Below, in pieces: positions 52,179-62,900 of a stretch of 64,000 bases of DNA. The stretch is from Nothophaeocryptopus gaeumannii (Eukaryota > Ascomycota > Dothideomycetes > Mycosphaerellales > Mycosphaerellaceae), in NCBI GenBank assembly GCA_031771865.1, contig JASISA010000036.1, forward strand, positions 1,240,001-1,304,000, written 5' to 3'. The notes beneath the pieces are model-generated. The model was not told where the DNA came from, made no database searches, and was given only the letters and a program-made list of their open reading frames with translations. The position numbers and the translations under genes are program-made. Positions within the stretch are counted from its first letter, which is position 1. Every line of letters starts with the position of its first letter.

Positions 52179-53567
52179 ATGTGGAGCGTGGTGGATGCCG
52201 TCAAGGTGCGTGCGCAGCTTCTCATGATCGCTGATGATAGCTGCTGTCCGAGTGCCCTCTGACTGCTTGGTACAGACGCAGTTGCTCAAGATGATGTATA
52301 AACATTGCATCTTCGCTTTCTTTTTGTCTACACTCCTTCAACACACTTCACAAACAGCGTTTCAGACTTCAGAACACAGCTCATTGCACAGCTGCTATTG
52401 CTTCCAACACGATGGCATCCAGAAACGAGCGGGTCGACACCCCAATGGCTCAGTCCGACAACCCTGGAGAGAGAACGATAAAACTCACAATCGGATCGAA
52501 TGGATACGTCACTGAACATACGCAATCGGCCGCTTGACATACCGAGGACTACACGTCACCCACGAGAATAAGTTATACTTGCATTGCGACGAGCACGCAG
52601 CTAAGAAGGTCTTGGCCTGGATAAACACGCAAGCCACGAACCCCCAGCACGAACCCTTTCGTCTTATGGGAAACCTCGAACTCCATGAGGGAGTCAAATT
52701 ACAACACGCCATCAAGGACTTCGGAGCCAGGGTTGACGTCGCCGGCAACGAAGTGCCGAGATGCGCTGCTGCAATAGGTCGCAGGGCCGGCTTTGAGTCG
52801 CGATGAGTTTGGATTGTTCTTCGCGTTGTGGGAACATGACGATGCAATGTCGAGGGCCGTCATGGCTGGATTGAAGGAAAGGCATGAGCAGAACAGGTCG
52901 AGAGATGTACATGTCTCCGAGCACTGGTTGGAATGGACTTTCGGGAACGAAGCAGTTATCCATCGCTGATGACTTTTGAGAGTTGGGCATTCGTCTGTAG
53001 TGGGATTGATCGAGAAAGGTCTTGGGGGCTTGGTCGCGAAATGTCTTTGTTGTGTTATCAGTATTGCGAAAGCAGGGATCGGTCGGAGAAGCTCTAGCAA
53101 ATGGATCGAATCAAGCTTTTGGACAGCCATCCATATTCTATACCGAGACATTACAGCGTCTTGTCGATGTAGGGTGTACCGTGTACTTGGTATGATCTCA
53201 CATGCGAAGATCTGGAGATGGGACGTGCGTCGGCGCCGTCTGAAGCTTCAGCCTCTTCCTTCAAACTCCCCCTGATGAGATTGAACGCCGCGATTCATAA
53301 CAATATTGAACTTCGAGGCGGTTGTAGAAACTTCGATATTGACTATTTGAGGTTTGTACGACACAAAACGACACGTTCATCTCGGGAAGAAGAAGTTGGG
53401 TCGCAGCGACAAGGATCATCTCCGGGCGCGGTTGCTGGGGCTGTTGGTCCGTGAGACAGAGCGATCAACATCCACAAAGCCGCATCTTGGCCTGCACCAA
53501 TAGTCCACCTGCAACGCGACGACACCGACAAGACCACCACATTTTGCACATTTTGACCGCCCTTACA
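52179..53567. other. Intergenic region before stu1
   Basis: About 1.4 kb. It holds one doubtful small coding piece (52412-52806, listed separately) and the stu1 promoter. Nothing else was seen. Confidence 0.5.
52412..52806 (+). other. Doubtful small gene or remnant in two frames
   Basis: ATG 52412 gives MASRNERVDTPMAQSDNPGE and RTIKLTIGSNGYVTEHTQ before TGA 52530. Another frame from about 52512 reads AIGRLTYRGLHVTHENKLYL and HCDEHAAKKVLAWINTQ to TGA 52806. Both pieces look protein-like, but no clean intron joins them. It could be one gene with a frameshift, as in other genes of this window. No family is recognised. Confidence 0.3.
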
Positions 53568-56500
53568 ATGGACCAGCAGGCGGCGAGCCTACTGAGCGCG
53601 CTCAAGCGCCCCTCGACGCAGACCGACGCCAAAATTAACCAGCTAAACAGTCTAAAGTCCGATATAAAGCACTACCGTGTCCCAGAGTCCGCGCAGGCCA
53701 CCATCTTCGAATGCATAAAGCTCGCCGTTACCCAGCAGGCATCCTCGACCCTCGCCAGTACTGCCTTGTCAACCCTCGGCCACCTCCTCAAACGCATCAA
53801 GCTCCAAGACAACAGCGGTAATGCCATTACACACCTAGCGCCGAGGCTCTTCCCCGCCCTTCAGGAACGACTCGGCGACCTTCGCGAGCCAGTACGTGTC
53901 GCTGCATCGCAGGCGCTGAGCGATTTGTATGCATTTTGTCCTGGTGATGTCGAGCATATCATACGTGAGGAGGCCATTAGCGGGTCGAATGCGCGCGCGA
54001 AGGAGACCGGCATGAAGTGGGTAGTCAGAATGCACAAAGAGGAGGCCATGCCTTTCAAGAGCTACACACAAAGCATAGTGGCGCGTCTCGAAGATGCCGA
54101 TGGGACCGTGAGAGAGGCGGCGAAGTCGGTCGTCATCGATCTCTTCAGCAACGCGCCGGACAGGGCGAAACTGGATTTGAAACGACAGCTGAAAGCCTTT
54201 TCCGTGCGACACTCGATAGCAACGCAGATCCTGGCAGCAATTGGAGCTGAAGGAAATGCTGGCTCTCGACCGCAGACGGCAGGCACCTCAGAACCATTGC
54301 CCGACATGGCCAGCTCTACGCGCTCCCTTCCGGCTGTCGACCACGTCGCGCATTTCGCGGAGAGCATTAACAGCGAAGCTGCGCAACCACCGCCAGCAGA
54401 AACTGTACCTATGGATCCGATTTACCTGCATTCGCAAAGAGAGCTGGAGGATACTTTCCGAGACATGCTGCCTCACTTCGAGGGGAAAGAGACGGAGCAC
54501 AATTGGGTGCCTCGCGACAAATCGGTATTGAAGATTCGGAGAATCCTGAAGGGCAATGCTCCGAGCGAGTACCATCATGCCTTCATGGCTGGGATCAAGA
54601 GCACGATAGAAGGTATCATCAAAGTCGCGAATTCGCTGCGAACAACGATGGCTACGAATGGCTGTCAGTTGGTACAAGAGCTTGCAAAGACACTTGGTCC
54701 TGCCCTAGATCCTCATGCTGAGATCCTTCTGCAATCATTCATCAAGGGAAGCGCAGCCACCAAGCACATCGCAGCAGAGCAAGCCAGGGTCACGTCAAAC
54801 GAGATCTTCCAAAACTGCTCATACCATGTTCAGATGATGCGACACGTCTGGTTTGCAGCACAGGAGAAGAATGCGCAATTGCGGCAGTGTGCGACAGGAT
54901 GGCTGGTCACGATACTGAAGAAACAAGCAAACTATAAGGCTGGGTTTGAAAGCTCCGGCGGCGCTGAGCTTGCAGAGAAGTGTATCAGAAACGGGCTGGA
55001 CGATGCGAACCCGAAAGTCAAGGAGGGAACGCGCGCCACGTACTGGATGTTCGCCAGAACATGGTCAGACCGAGCAGACAAAATCATCAACAGTCTGGAT
55101 GCGAAGTCCAGGACAGCACTGGAGAAGGATTCGAACAACCCCAATGCACATCTGCACCAGTCCGTTGGCACGGCGTCCATCACTGCAAGAGTGGGCGGCA
55201 CCGCAAGTCGCTCCAATTTGAGAGAACTCATGGCAGAGCAAAGGAAGGCGAAGGCTGCTAGCAAGCTACCGTCTCGGCCAAACTCTGCTATGGCAGATCT
55301 CTCTCCTGTCAAGGCAAGGTCCACACCTAATACGAATGGCACAACCCGCGGACCATCCAACTTGTCCAAGGTCACCAACAGACAAGTCTCTACTGCTTCT
55401 AATGCCTCCGCCGCAGAACCTCCGTCAACTGGTGCGAAGAAGGGTAGTTCCCTGATGTCTGGACCGGTGCGGAGGCCCCGAAGACCAGAGATTGCCCGTC
55501 CACAAACCGCAGACCCCTATGCCTCACGGCGACTGCTACGACCTGTCACTCCTGCGAATGAGAGCCCTGCTGGCAGTCCTGGAAAGGGCACCGGCGCATC
55601 CAAGGCTTCTACCGCCGCATCTAGCGCTGTTAGAAACAAGGCGAAGACGTCGGAGCAGGCGCCAGGAAGTCCAAGAGGCAGTCCACATCGGAGTCCTATG
55701 ATGTCTCGAAAGCCACATCCCGAAGCCGATTCCAGGCCAACGAGTAAGGGCAGCGAGACGATGAATAGCATTCGCGAAGACGACTTCACCATTGTTATGC
55801 CGAAGAGTGTCACTTCCTCACGGAATGGCTTCTCGCCAGGTCATAAGCGACCCGGGCTGGGAGAGACTCGATCCGTTGACAGTGCAATCCCGATCATGGA
55901 CGAAGACAACATCACGATAGTGATGCCCGGGACTCTTCATCCTCAGCCTATGGCATGCTCTCCGCTGGCTTACCGAAGCCCCATGAAGGCGATGTTTGAG
56001 GAGGCTAGACAGCGTGTCGGAAAGCTCTCGCCTGAGGCTGAGCGGTTCATAACGACTCCTCAGGGCCAAGTGGAGGATATCAACGCCGCACCTCAAGGAG
56101 GCCCTGTCAAGGATCCAGAGGATGTTCAGATCTATGAGGACCCCTTTACCGAGGATGCTGCGCAAGCAGGTGCACAAGACGGACGTAAGGCACTTGGCGA
56201 ACTCCCCGTCAATGAGAACACCCGGCCAGAGAGCCCCACACAGAGTGTCGGATCAAGCAACAGCCCTGGAAGTCCGCGTCCACCCTCAAACAGTCGTCCA
56301 GCACCAGCTGCTACGCCCCAAGACCGCGCAGAAGTCTCGCGCAACCGAAGACTCCTCATCTCAGGAATCGAGCGCATTCGAACTAAGACCCTCGATGCTC
56401 ATGGATTCCGGCGAGTCCAGGATCTGGCCAAGTCCAAGACAGATATCTGGGAAGGTGGGAAGAAGTACGACGAGCTCATGACTGTTCTGCTAGAGTATCT

Positions 56501-57089
56501 CCAGACAATCGACCAGGACCAGAAGCTTTCGCAACAACCGTCCAAGCTGTCCAGCTTGAAGGTGCAAGCTTTGGGTCTTGTGCGCGCATTACTCACGCTG
56601 TACCGAAAGGATGCTGTAGCGTGGTATGGGAAGGCGTTGGTGACTGTACTGATCAGTAGGAAGAATGTCGATGCAAACAGCCATATCGTGGCTGACATGC
56701 AGCGTACTGCGGACGACATCGTTCAAGAAGCCGCTCCTGATGTCTGTGTCGATGCGATCCTGGAGTTCCTACCCGAGAATAGCGATGAAGCGCCTCGCTC
56801 AGTCGCGATGGGATTGACAATCCTCCGCCAACTCGTCCTGAAGTCGAAAGATTCAAAAGTCGATCTTGGATCAGAATGCAGAGCTCGGCTTGCGCAAACA
56901 GCCGCCCGATATCTCAACGACACTGATTCCGAAGTCCGCAAAGTCGATGTCGATCTAGCCAGCGACCTTTTCGAAGCATTTGAAGATTCGAAGGCGGATT
57001 TTTGGACGGAGTTCAAGGGTGTCGATGAGGGAAGGCTGGGGTTGTTGACTTATTATATCGCGAAGAAGGGCAAAGCTGTGGCGCAATGA
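53568..57089 (+). CDS. stu1: CLASP-family microtubule plus-end protein Stu1
   Basis: Single exon of 1173 residues from ATG 53568 (MDQQAASLLSALKRP); the open frame upstream lacks a better start. CLASP proteins bind microtubule plus ends and tubulin through TOG domains and stabilise spindle and kinetochore microtubules. The N-terminal TOG-like HEAT repeats span about residues 5-230 (LFPALQERLGDLREPVRVAAS, QSIVARLEDADGTVREAAKS). The CLASP_N domain spans about 285-520 (ELEDTFRDMLPHFEGKETEHNW, STIEGIIKVANSLRTTMATNG). A long Ser/Pro/Arg basic region with SxIP-like and SP sites follows (about 550-920). A C-terminal helical domain (about 920-1170) closes it. Confidence 0.92.
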   Translation: MDQQAASLLSALKRPSTQTDAKINQLNSLKSDIKHYRVPESAQATIFECIKLAVTQQASSTLASTALSTLGHLLKRIKLQDNSGNAITHLAPRLFPALQERLGDLREPVRVAASQALSDLYAFCPGDVEHIIREEAISGSNARAKETGMKWVVRMHKEEAMPFKSYTQSIVARLEDADGTVREAAKSVVIDLFSNAPDRAKLDLKRQLKAFSVRHSIATQILAAIGAEGNAGSRPQTAGTSEPLPDMASSTRSLPAVDHVAHFAESINSEAAQPPPAETVPMDPIYLHSQRELEDTFRDMLPHFEGKETEHNWVPRDKSVLKIRRILKGNAPSEYHHAFMAGIKSTIEGIIKVANSLRTTMATNGCQLVQELAKTLGPALDPHAEILLQSFIKGSAATKHIAAEQARVTSNEIFQNCSYHVQMMRHVWFAAQEKNAQLRQCATGWLVTILKKQANYKAGFESSGGAELAEKCIRNGLDDANPKVKEGTRATYWMFARTWSDRADKIINSLDAKSRTALEKDSNNPNAHLHQSVGTASITARVGGTASRSNLRELMAEQRKAKAASKLPSRPNSAMADLSPVKARSTPNTNGTTRGPSNLSKVTNRQVSTASNASAAEPPSTGAKKGSSLMSGPVRRPRRPEIARPQTADPYASRRLLRPVTPANESPAGSPGKGTGASKASTAASSAVRNKAKTSEQAPGSPRGSPHRSPMMSRKPHPEADSRPTSKGSETMNSIREDDFTIVMPKSVTSSRNGFSPGHKRPGLGETRSVDSAIPIMDEDNITIVMPGTLHPQPMACSPLAYRSPMKAMFEEARQRVGKLSPEAERFITTPQGQVEDINAAPQGGPVKDPEDVQIYEDPFTEDAAQAGAQDGRKALGELPVNENTRPESPTQSVGSSNSPGSPRPPSNSRPAPAATPQDRAEVSRNRRLLISGIERIRTKTLDAHGFRRVQDLAKSKTDIWEGGKKYDELMTVLLEYLQTIDQDQKLSQQPSKLSSLKVQALGLVRALLTLYRKDAVAWYGKALVTVLISRKNVDANSHIVADMQRTADDIVQEAAPDVCVDAILEFLPENSDEAPRSVAMGLTILRQLVLKSKDSKVDLGSECRARLAQTAARYLNDTDSEVRKVDVDLASDLFEAFEDSKADFWTEFKGVDEGRLGLLTYYIAKKGKAVAQ

Positions 57090-58298
57090 CATCGAATGGA
57101 TGGCCACTCAATTGGATCAAATGGTGGTGCTGAGTCGTGAGCTCTCTGTTTCAGCACAGAGGTGACACCAGAGCTTGTATTGCAGCTTCTTCCGATAATT
57201 CGATTCGAGACCTGAGGAAGGTCTATGGGATTGGAAATATACCTACATTGGGATTGCATCATTTTGAGAAAAAGATAGCGTAGGCGTTGGGCTGTGTGGG
57301 TGTCGCATGATGGTTGTAATGATTACTCCTTGATGAGCTCTTTCCTCTAATCAAGATGGCAATGATCGCCTCTCTACTTCTCAGCTTACGCGTTCTTCAG
57401 TGTATCGTACAGTGGCTGTGCTGGTCGCCAGGAGTTTGTAGGCTTACGAATGCTTCTTCTCGATGTATGGATCAGTAGGGATGACAATCAACATATTGTC
57501 CCGACGAATCAGGAGCTCGAGTTTCAGACTTACCTGATGTCAGCCTTGCCCGCGTGGCAATGTTCCGATACAACCAGGCGTTCACACGAGACCCGATATG
57601 AGATTTAGACGAGACGTTAAAGATCTGAGATGACAGTACATATCCGTCCCTTCACGTGGTCCCGTATCTGATGTTAGATCGAGCTGGTCGGTCAACCTTG
57701 GGCTAATAAGGCACGGCTGGCTGCTTTGGCTCGGGAGCGGCCAGTGATTCGCTGGTTCCGTTCTGCACGCGGGGCCTCGTCTAAGCCATTTGAGGCTTGG
57801 GATGAGAACAAGGTGTGCATATGCATGTTGGCGAGCGCATTGATCCTGCATTTTATGCAGCTTGCAATTCGCCGGGCTTTGGTTGATGCGCTGAATTGGG
57901 ATGGGGCTGGACGAAGAGAGATGGTGAACTTGTGTAGTGGTGTGAGGGAAGGTGTATTGGTGGATGGATGGGCTGGATGTCATGCAGTCCAGTGCATTTC
58001 ACGAGGGTCTTCGTCGTGCTATGATCGAGAACGGAGAACGGTATTGGATGTCGTTGGCATTGAAGTTGGCGATGATCCAGGGATGCTAGCCTTGGCTGTT
58101 GCATCTTGCTCGTGCACTGCGGACATTGGCCTCGTTGGACCCTGGGAAGATGGAGTGTGTCAGTCAGGGGCTACATGGATAATTTATCCAGAACGTCGAG
58201 TGGCTCGCAGGCCTGGAACCAGTGGTGACTCTCTGCAGTTCGCAACTTCGTATGACCGCGATATAAGGAGTCGAAGGAGTCGATGCGGGCAAAGTTCA
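57090..58298. other. Intergenic, no supported gene
   Basis: 1.2 kb after stu1. A long + frame (57726-58556) has no ATG at its start and a Cys/Gly/Val composition without motif. The region is TG-rich around 57900-58150. Confidence 0.45.
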
Positions 58299-58645
58299 AT
58301 GGTGACATACCGTTATCTGCCTCTCGAGATTAAGATGATGATCGGTGAAGAGCTGCATTGTTTCAGAATGCCGGAAGCACGCGAGATGGGATGCATGATG
58401 GTGCTGAGACGTGGGCCAATGGTGAGTATGAGGAAGCACTTAAGGAGTCAGCCTTGCCTGCCGTACATCTGTACACCAAACTCGCAGTCCACAAGCACAT
58501 GTTCGAGGCGAGGGAAGCCGTCTGGTCGAGACTGGTACTGTCTCTCGGGAAGATGAGAGAGAGACGCCAGCTCTCTCTCCACGCGATTGCGGTGATGGAG
58601 TCGCACAGCATGTGGAATCTGCGAGTTCGGCATACCGACAAATGA
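58299..58645 (+). pseudogene. Degenerate 2EXR-like hypothetical gene
   Basis: ATG 58299 opens MVTYRYLPLEIKMMIGEELH, which resembles the fungal 2EXR/F-box-like start. A plausible continuation lies in another frame (ANGEYEEALKESALPAVHLY, HKHMFEAREAVWSRLVLSLG, stop 58645), so a frameshift near 58355 is likely. It sits 250 bp before the AT-rich island. Related in type to the genes at 31.4-33.4 kb. Function is unknown. Confidence 0.35.
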
Positions 58646-58889
58646 TGTAGCGCGGTTTGACTCGTTTGAGATGTCTATGTGAGCGTTTCATGTTCCTCGG
58701 GGTGCGTGCTCGCCTGATAGTTTTGGCACAGGCACGAGGGTCGGAGAGGGTCTGTACAGCGGCTTGATGCGTCCGATGGTCACTTTCTCGCGTCTCTTAC
58801 GCTACCGTTTCCGATGGGCCGCAGGATTATTATTATTGACGAAGACAGGAGGGCGTATTCCTCTACCGCAAGCTGTAAGCGCTCCTACT

Positions 58890-59345
58890 AGCTACTTATG
58901 CTGTGTGAGACTCTAATATCCTCGAGGCTATAATCTAATTATAAGCGTAATTATTACATATATTAGATAGAAAGCTCGCTTTTATAATACGGTTAATAGA
59001 TAGGTAGTTATCGAGAGTATATATTCGATAAGGAGTTTAAGCTACATATAGCGTATAGACCTAATAAGGAGATTTACTAAGATTTACTAAGCGCTACTAA
59101 GCGCTAAGCGTTACCTAAGGTAATAGGAGCCCTAGGCTACGATTATATACTAAGCTTAGGTCCTTGCCTACTCCTTATATCTAGATACTTAACTTCCTTT
59201 CTTACGCTTCGTTATACCTAGATAATAAGAAAAGATAGTAAGATACTATATAAGTAGCCTTAAATTCTATACTATAGACTTACTAATATAGTACTTGATT
59301 CAATTACGCGACTTACCCTAAGTATTACTAGCCCTTATATCAGCC
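58890..59345. repeat. AT-rich island with RIP signature (repeat relic)
   Basis: About 450 bp of strongly AT-rich sequence with very many TpA steps but only about three CpA and two TpG, while CpG is kept. That pattern is the mark of repeat-induced point mutation, which converts CpA to TpA in duplicated DNA during the sexual cycle of ascomycetes. Flanks return abruptly to normal composition. Inside are short repeats (TTACTAAGATTTACTAAGCG). No coding remnant is readable, so the original element (probably a transposon) cannot be named. Confidence 0.8.
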
Positions 59346-59657
59346 TCTCCCTTGTGGACCTCCGGCCAGCCTCGCTCCCTAATCGGCACTATCCGGCTAT
59401 GCAAATGCCTGGTCAATCTGCACCTAATTCTAATCAACTAGCAGGGCACCGTGGGTCGCAGTTCCCCCGAGAAGTCCACGGCAGCGCTCGAAGAGCTGGT
59501 ACAACAACATTCTACTCTCTGCCGGCGGAGCAGCTACGCATCTCTTGTCACCTCCCGTCGCGCTGTCCATCGACTCAGCAGCGCGTGCGCCGACGCTCGC
59601 TACCTTTCACGACGGCAAGTCCTGCATCTTACTGAGAGAGTGGAAGTGGTAGTAGGG

Positions 59658-59676
59658 AGGACAGGACAGGACAGGA
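59658..59676. repeat. GGACA tandem repeat
   Basis: About three and a half GGACA units, in the leader region of the LIM-RhoGAP gene. Confidence 0.6.
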
Positions 59677-59918
59677 GCGGGCCGAGAAGAGTGAGGAAGT
59701 GAAGAAGAACGGTGCCGACCACGGATCGGAGGCGAAGGGCTGGTCCACGGTTGGCAGTCAACCTCTTCGCGGCAACGAAGACTGAGGAGGACGCGGTAGC
59801 TGGCCTTGAGTGTCCGTTGTTTCGAGCCTCAAACCAACGCCGTGCCATCATCTCTGCCCTCAACGTCGCATGACCGGCCCTCATCAGGGCGAAGCATACA
59901 ACTTATACGGCATTTGCA

Positions 59919-62900
59919 ATGGCGACCATGGACTCGCCCAGTACATATCCCGAATCGCCAATGGATCAAGAGGACGTGGTATATCCGTGCAAGGGCTGCG
60001 GGGAGGTGAGTTTTTGGCGAGCATGAGCTTTGCGCGCGCGTGCATGCGGGTCTAACGGCGCGATGCAGATACTCGAGGAGGGCAAAGCATTCGAACTTGG
60101 TACGTTGTCTACTTCATCACCCCTCCGACTTCACACCACCCGCCAGCCATCAGCCAGCACCAAAACTGGTGTGGCCAGCGCCATGTGTAGAAACATGCAC
60201 ACAGAGTACAGAGCTAACAGTCCTATAGCGGGCAATCGCTGGCATATAGACTGCTTCCGGTGTAATACGTGCGGCACCCTCCTCGACTCCGACGCGAACC
60301 TGCTGCTCCTCGGTGACGGCAGCCTCATTTGCAACAATTGCACTTACAGCTGCAGTGCGTGCGGCAATAAGATAGAAGACCTTGCCATCTTGACCGGTGA
60401 CCAAGCATTCTGTTCAGGATGCTTCCGGTGTCGCAACTGTAAGAGAAAGATAGAGAACCTGCGGTACGCACGCACGTCGCAGGGGATCTTCTGTATGAGC
60501 TGCCACGAGAGCTTGATGGCGCGGAGGCGCAAGAAAGCTAGAACACCCAAGCAGACTGCAGCAGGTGCTGCCGCGCCAGCTGACAAGGCGCTTCCGTCTC
60601 TCCCACCTGGTGTTGCACCACCTAACGCCTTCACCCCAGAAGGTGAGACGCCGCCGGAAACGTACTCGGAAGCGCAGACCTCTGAGCACCAGCGGCCATC
60701 GCACAGGGACAGACAGTTGGATTCGCGCCAGCGAGGTACATCAAACAATTTCCAGCGCGACACATCGCCACTGCCCGACGAAGTGCGGCGAGGTGGGTTT
60801 ACATGTACCGAGTGGCTGAAACCCTGGCATAGCTGACCTGAATATAGATGGCCCCACTCTGCCAGCGAGCACGTACAACGAAGGCAGGCCGTCCAACGTT
60901 TCCAGCTCCGCCGATGACGATGATTCCGAGCGAGGCTTCTTGCCAATGGCATTCGATCCTACACCCGTCCAACCGCCGCACCCGCGACAAGGAGCGATAC
61001 CTCGAAAGCAGATTCCACGCACGCAAGAGCCTTCACCGCCTACGCACAAAGAGAACCAATCCCCTAGAGACTACTTCGGTACCAATGGCAGGCTGTCTGC
61101 CAAACCACCTCCAAGAGACGCATCTAGAGAAGAGCAGCGACCTGGCACTGATACGGCGTCGTCCAGATCAGTGTCTACTGAGCGCGAGCCTGAGCGAGAT
61201 CGGTCAGCAAGCCACTCAAAACCTAGCCCACACATCTTGTACCAAGAGAAGGGCAGAAGTAGGAAACGGGAAACTTCAGAAAACAACACGCCGGTGAACG
61301 GATCCTCTACCGCATCACCAATTGTTGCAAGTCAGCAAGACAAAAATGGTCGTCCTCAGCCACAGCGTCTTGCGACAGATTCAAAATCCCTCGATCAGCA
61401 GAGTGCTCAGTCAGAAGCATTTAAGCTCCAAGACGTCCCCGAATCGAAGAGAGCGGATTCGCGAAAGAACTCAAGAGCAGGCAACGATTCTCCTGCAATC
61501 GTACCGCCTGTCGATAAGATCAGCAGAGATGAACGCTCGAGCAAGCCAATCTCCCCAGTTTCCGTGAGTTCACAGAACTCTGGCGTAAACCCGTTCGATG
61601 ACCCGCGCCGCAGAGAGGGGCCTACTTCTGGCATTGCGCCTGTTCCGCCTAAACATGCAGACAGGGTCCTGCCATTGCGAGGAGATTCCCTGGCCAAAGC
61701 AGCAGCACTTAAATCTCAGCAATCGACACCGGAGCAACCAACAACGACCACGAATTCTACCAGTGCCGCAGCACATCCTGCGCATAAGAGGGATGAGTCT
61801 TCGTCATCTGTACCGCCGTCCTTTGCAGACGCACAGAGTACGCTATCTCGGGACAATAGTCACTCACGGCCGGACGCGCCTCCTCCGCGAGCGAGCTTCG
61901 ACACAGGACCACCGCCACGTGCAGCCACGCGACCGACCGCACCCAGCAAGTCCGTTGCAAACGACGACTTCACCGCTCCGAGACATGCGCCGCCACCGCC
62001 ACCGACCGCCGCAGAGAGGCATCATCGGCACAACGACTCGATCAGTACCATGCAAAGTGAAGATAGGGATGGCCAGCTATCGCCCGCGATGCGTAGTGCT
62101 GGCTTGCCCAAGTATAGCATTGATGGCGGCTTTTCAATGGAAGACGAGATGGGGCGGATTTTGCGCGGTGAGCATGGGGAAAGGGCTGCACAGAGCGGCG
62201 CTTCTTCTCCTTCGGTGCTGCGTAGGGTTTCCAATGCCGTGAAGCATGGCAGAAGCTTTAGCGATCGCGCCGTGACGCAAGGTGCTAGGTCGCCCCGGAA
62301 TGGATCGCTGGAAATGGTAACTCCTCTCGGCAGTCCCAACCCCCAGATCACGGCGCCGACCGGTCTTGATGGCTTGGACGCTTTGCGGTCGCAATTGAGA
62401 CGCGCACAGATCCATATCGCCGAACTGGAAGCCGAGAAGAACGCGCTACGAGAGAAGGTTGACGGCTCGACTGAGATGAAGACTGTCAACAACGAGCTCC
62501 GTGAGAAGCGCTCGACCATGGCCTTCTTGGATACACAGCGCGAAATGGTTGTGCGCGAATTGGAAGTCATGACCGAGCATCTTTCGAAAGCCAAGGACAG
62601 CACGCAGCCTCTCGATCTCGGCTCGCTCAAGACCAATATTCTCAAGGATTTCGCAGATTCGCTTCACAAGCTGAAAGCCAGCATGGGCTCGCAGGTTGAG
62701 GAACTTATGCATCAGCGCAATGAGTTGACCAGTGAGATCGGCGACCTCATCCAGATGAAAGACAAGGGCTTCCAGGAGTACGAGTCTCTATCATCCAAGA
62801 ATGCCCAGCTGGCGCAACACAATAACGAACTCATACGCAGTATTCAGGGCATGTATCAAGACAACCGTACACCCAACGGAGGCTTGGCGGCAAACGGGCT

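Noticed and set aside
57726..58556. 276-codon + strand frame after stu1
   Set aside because: Starts at a non-ATG codon and has no recognisable domain except the short 2EXR-like piece listed separately.
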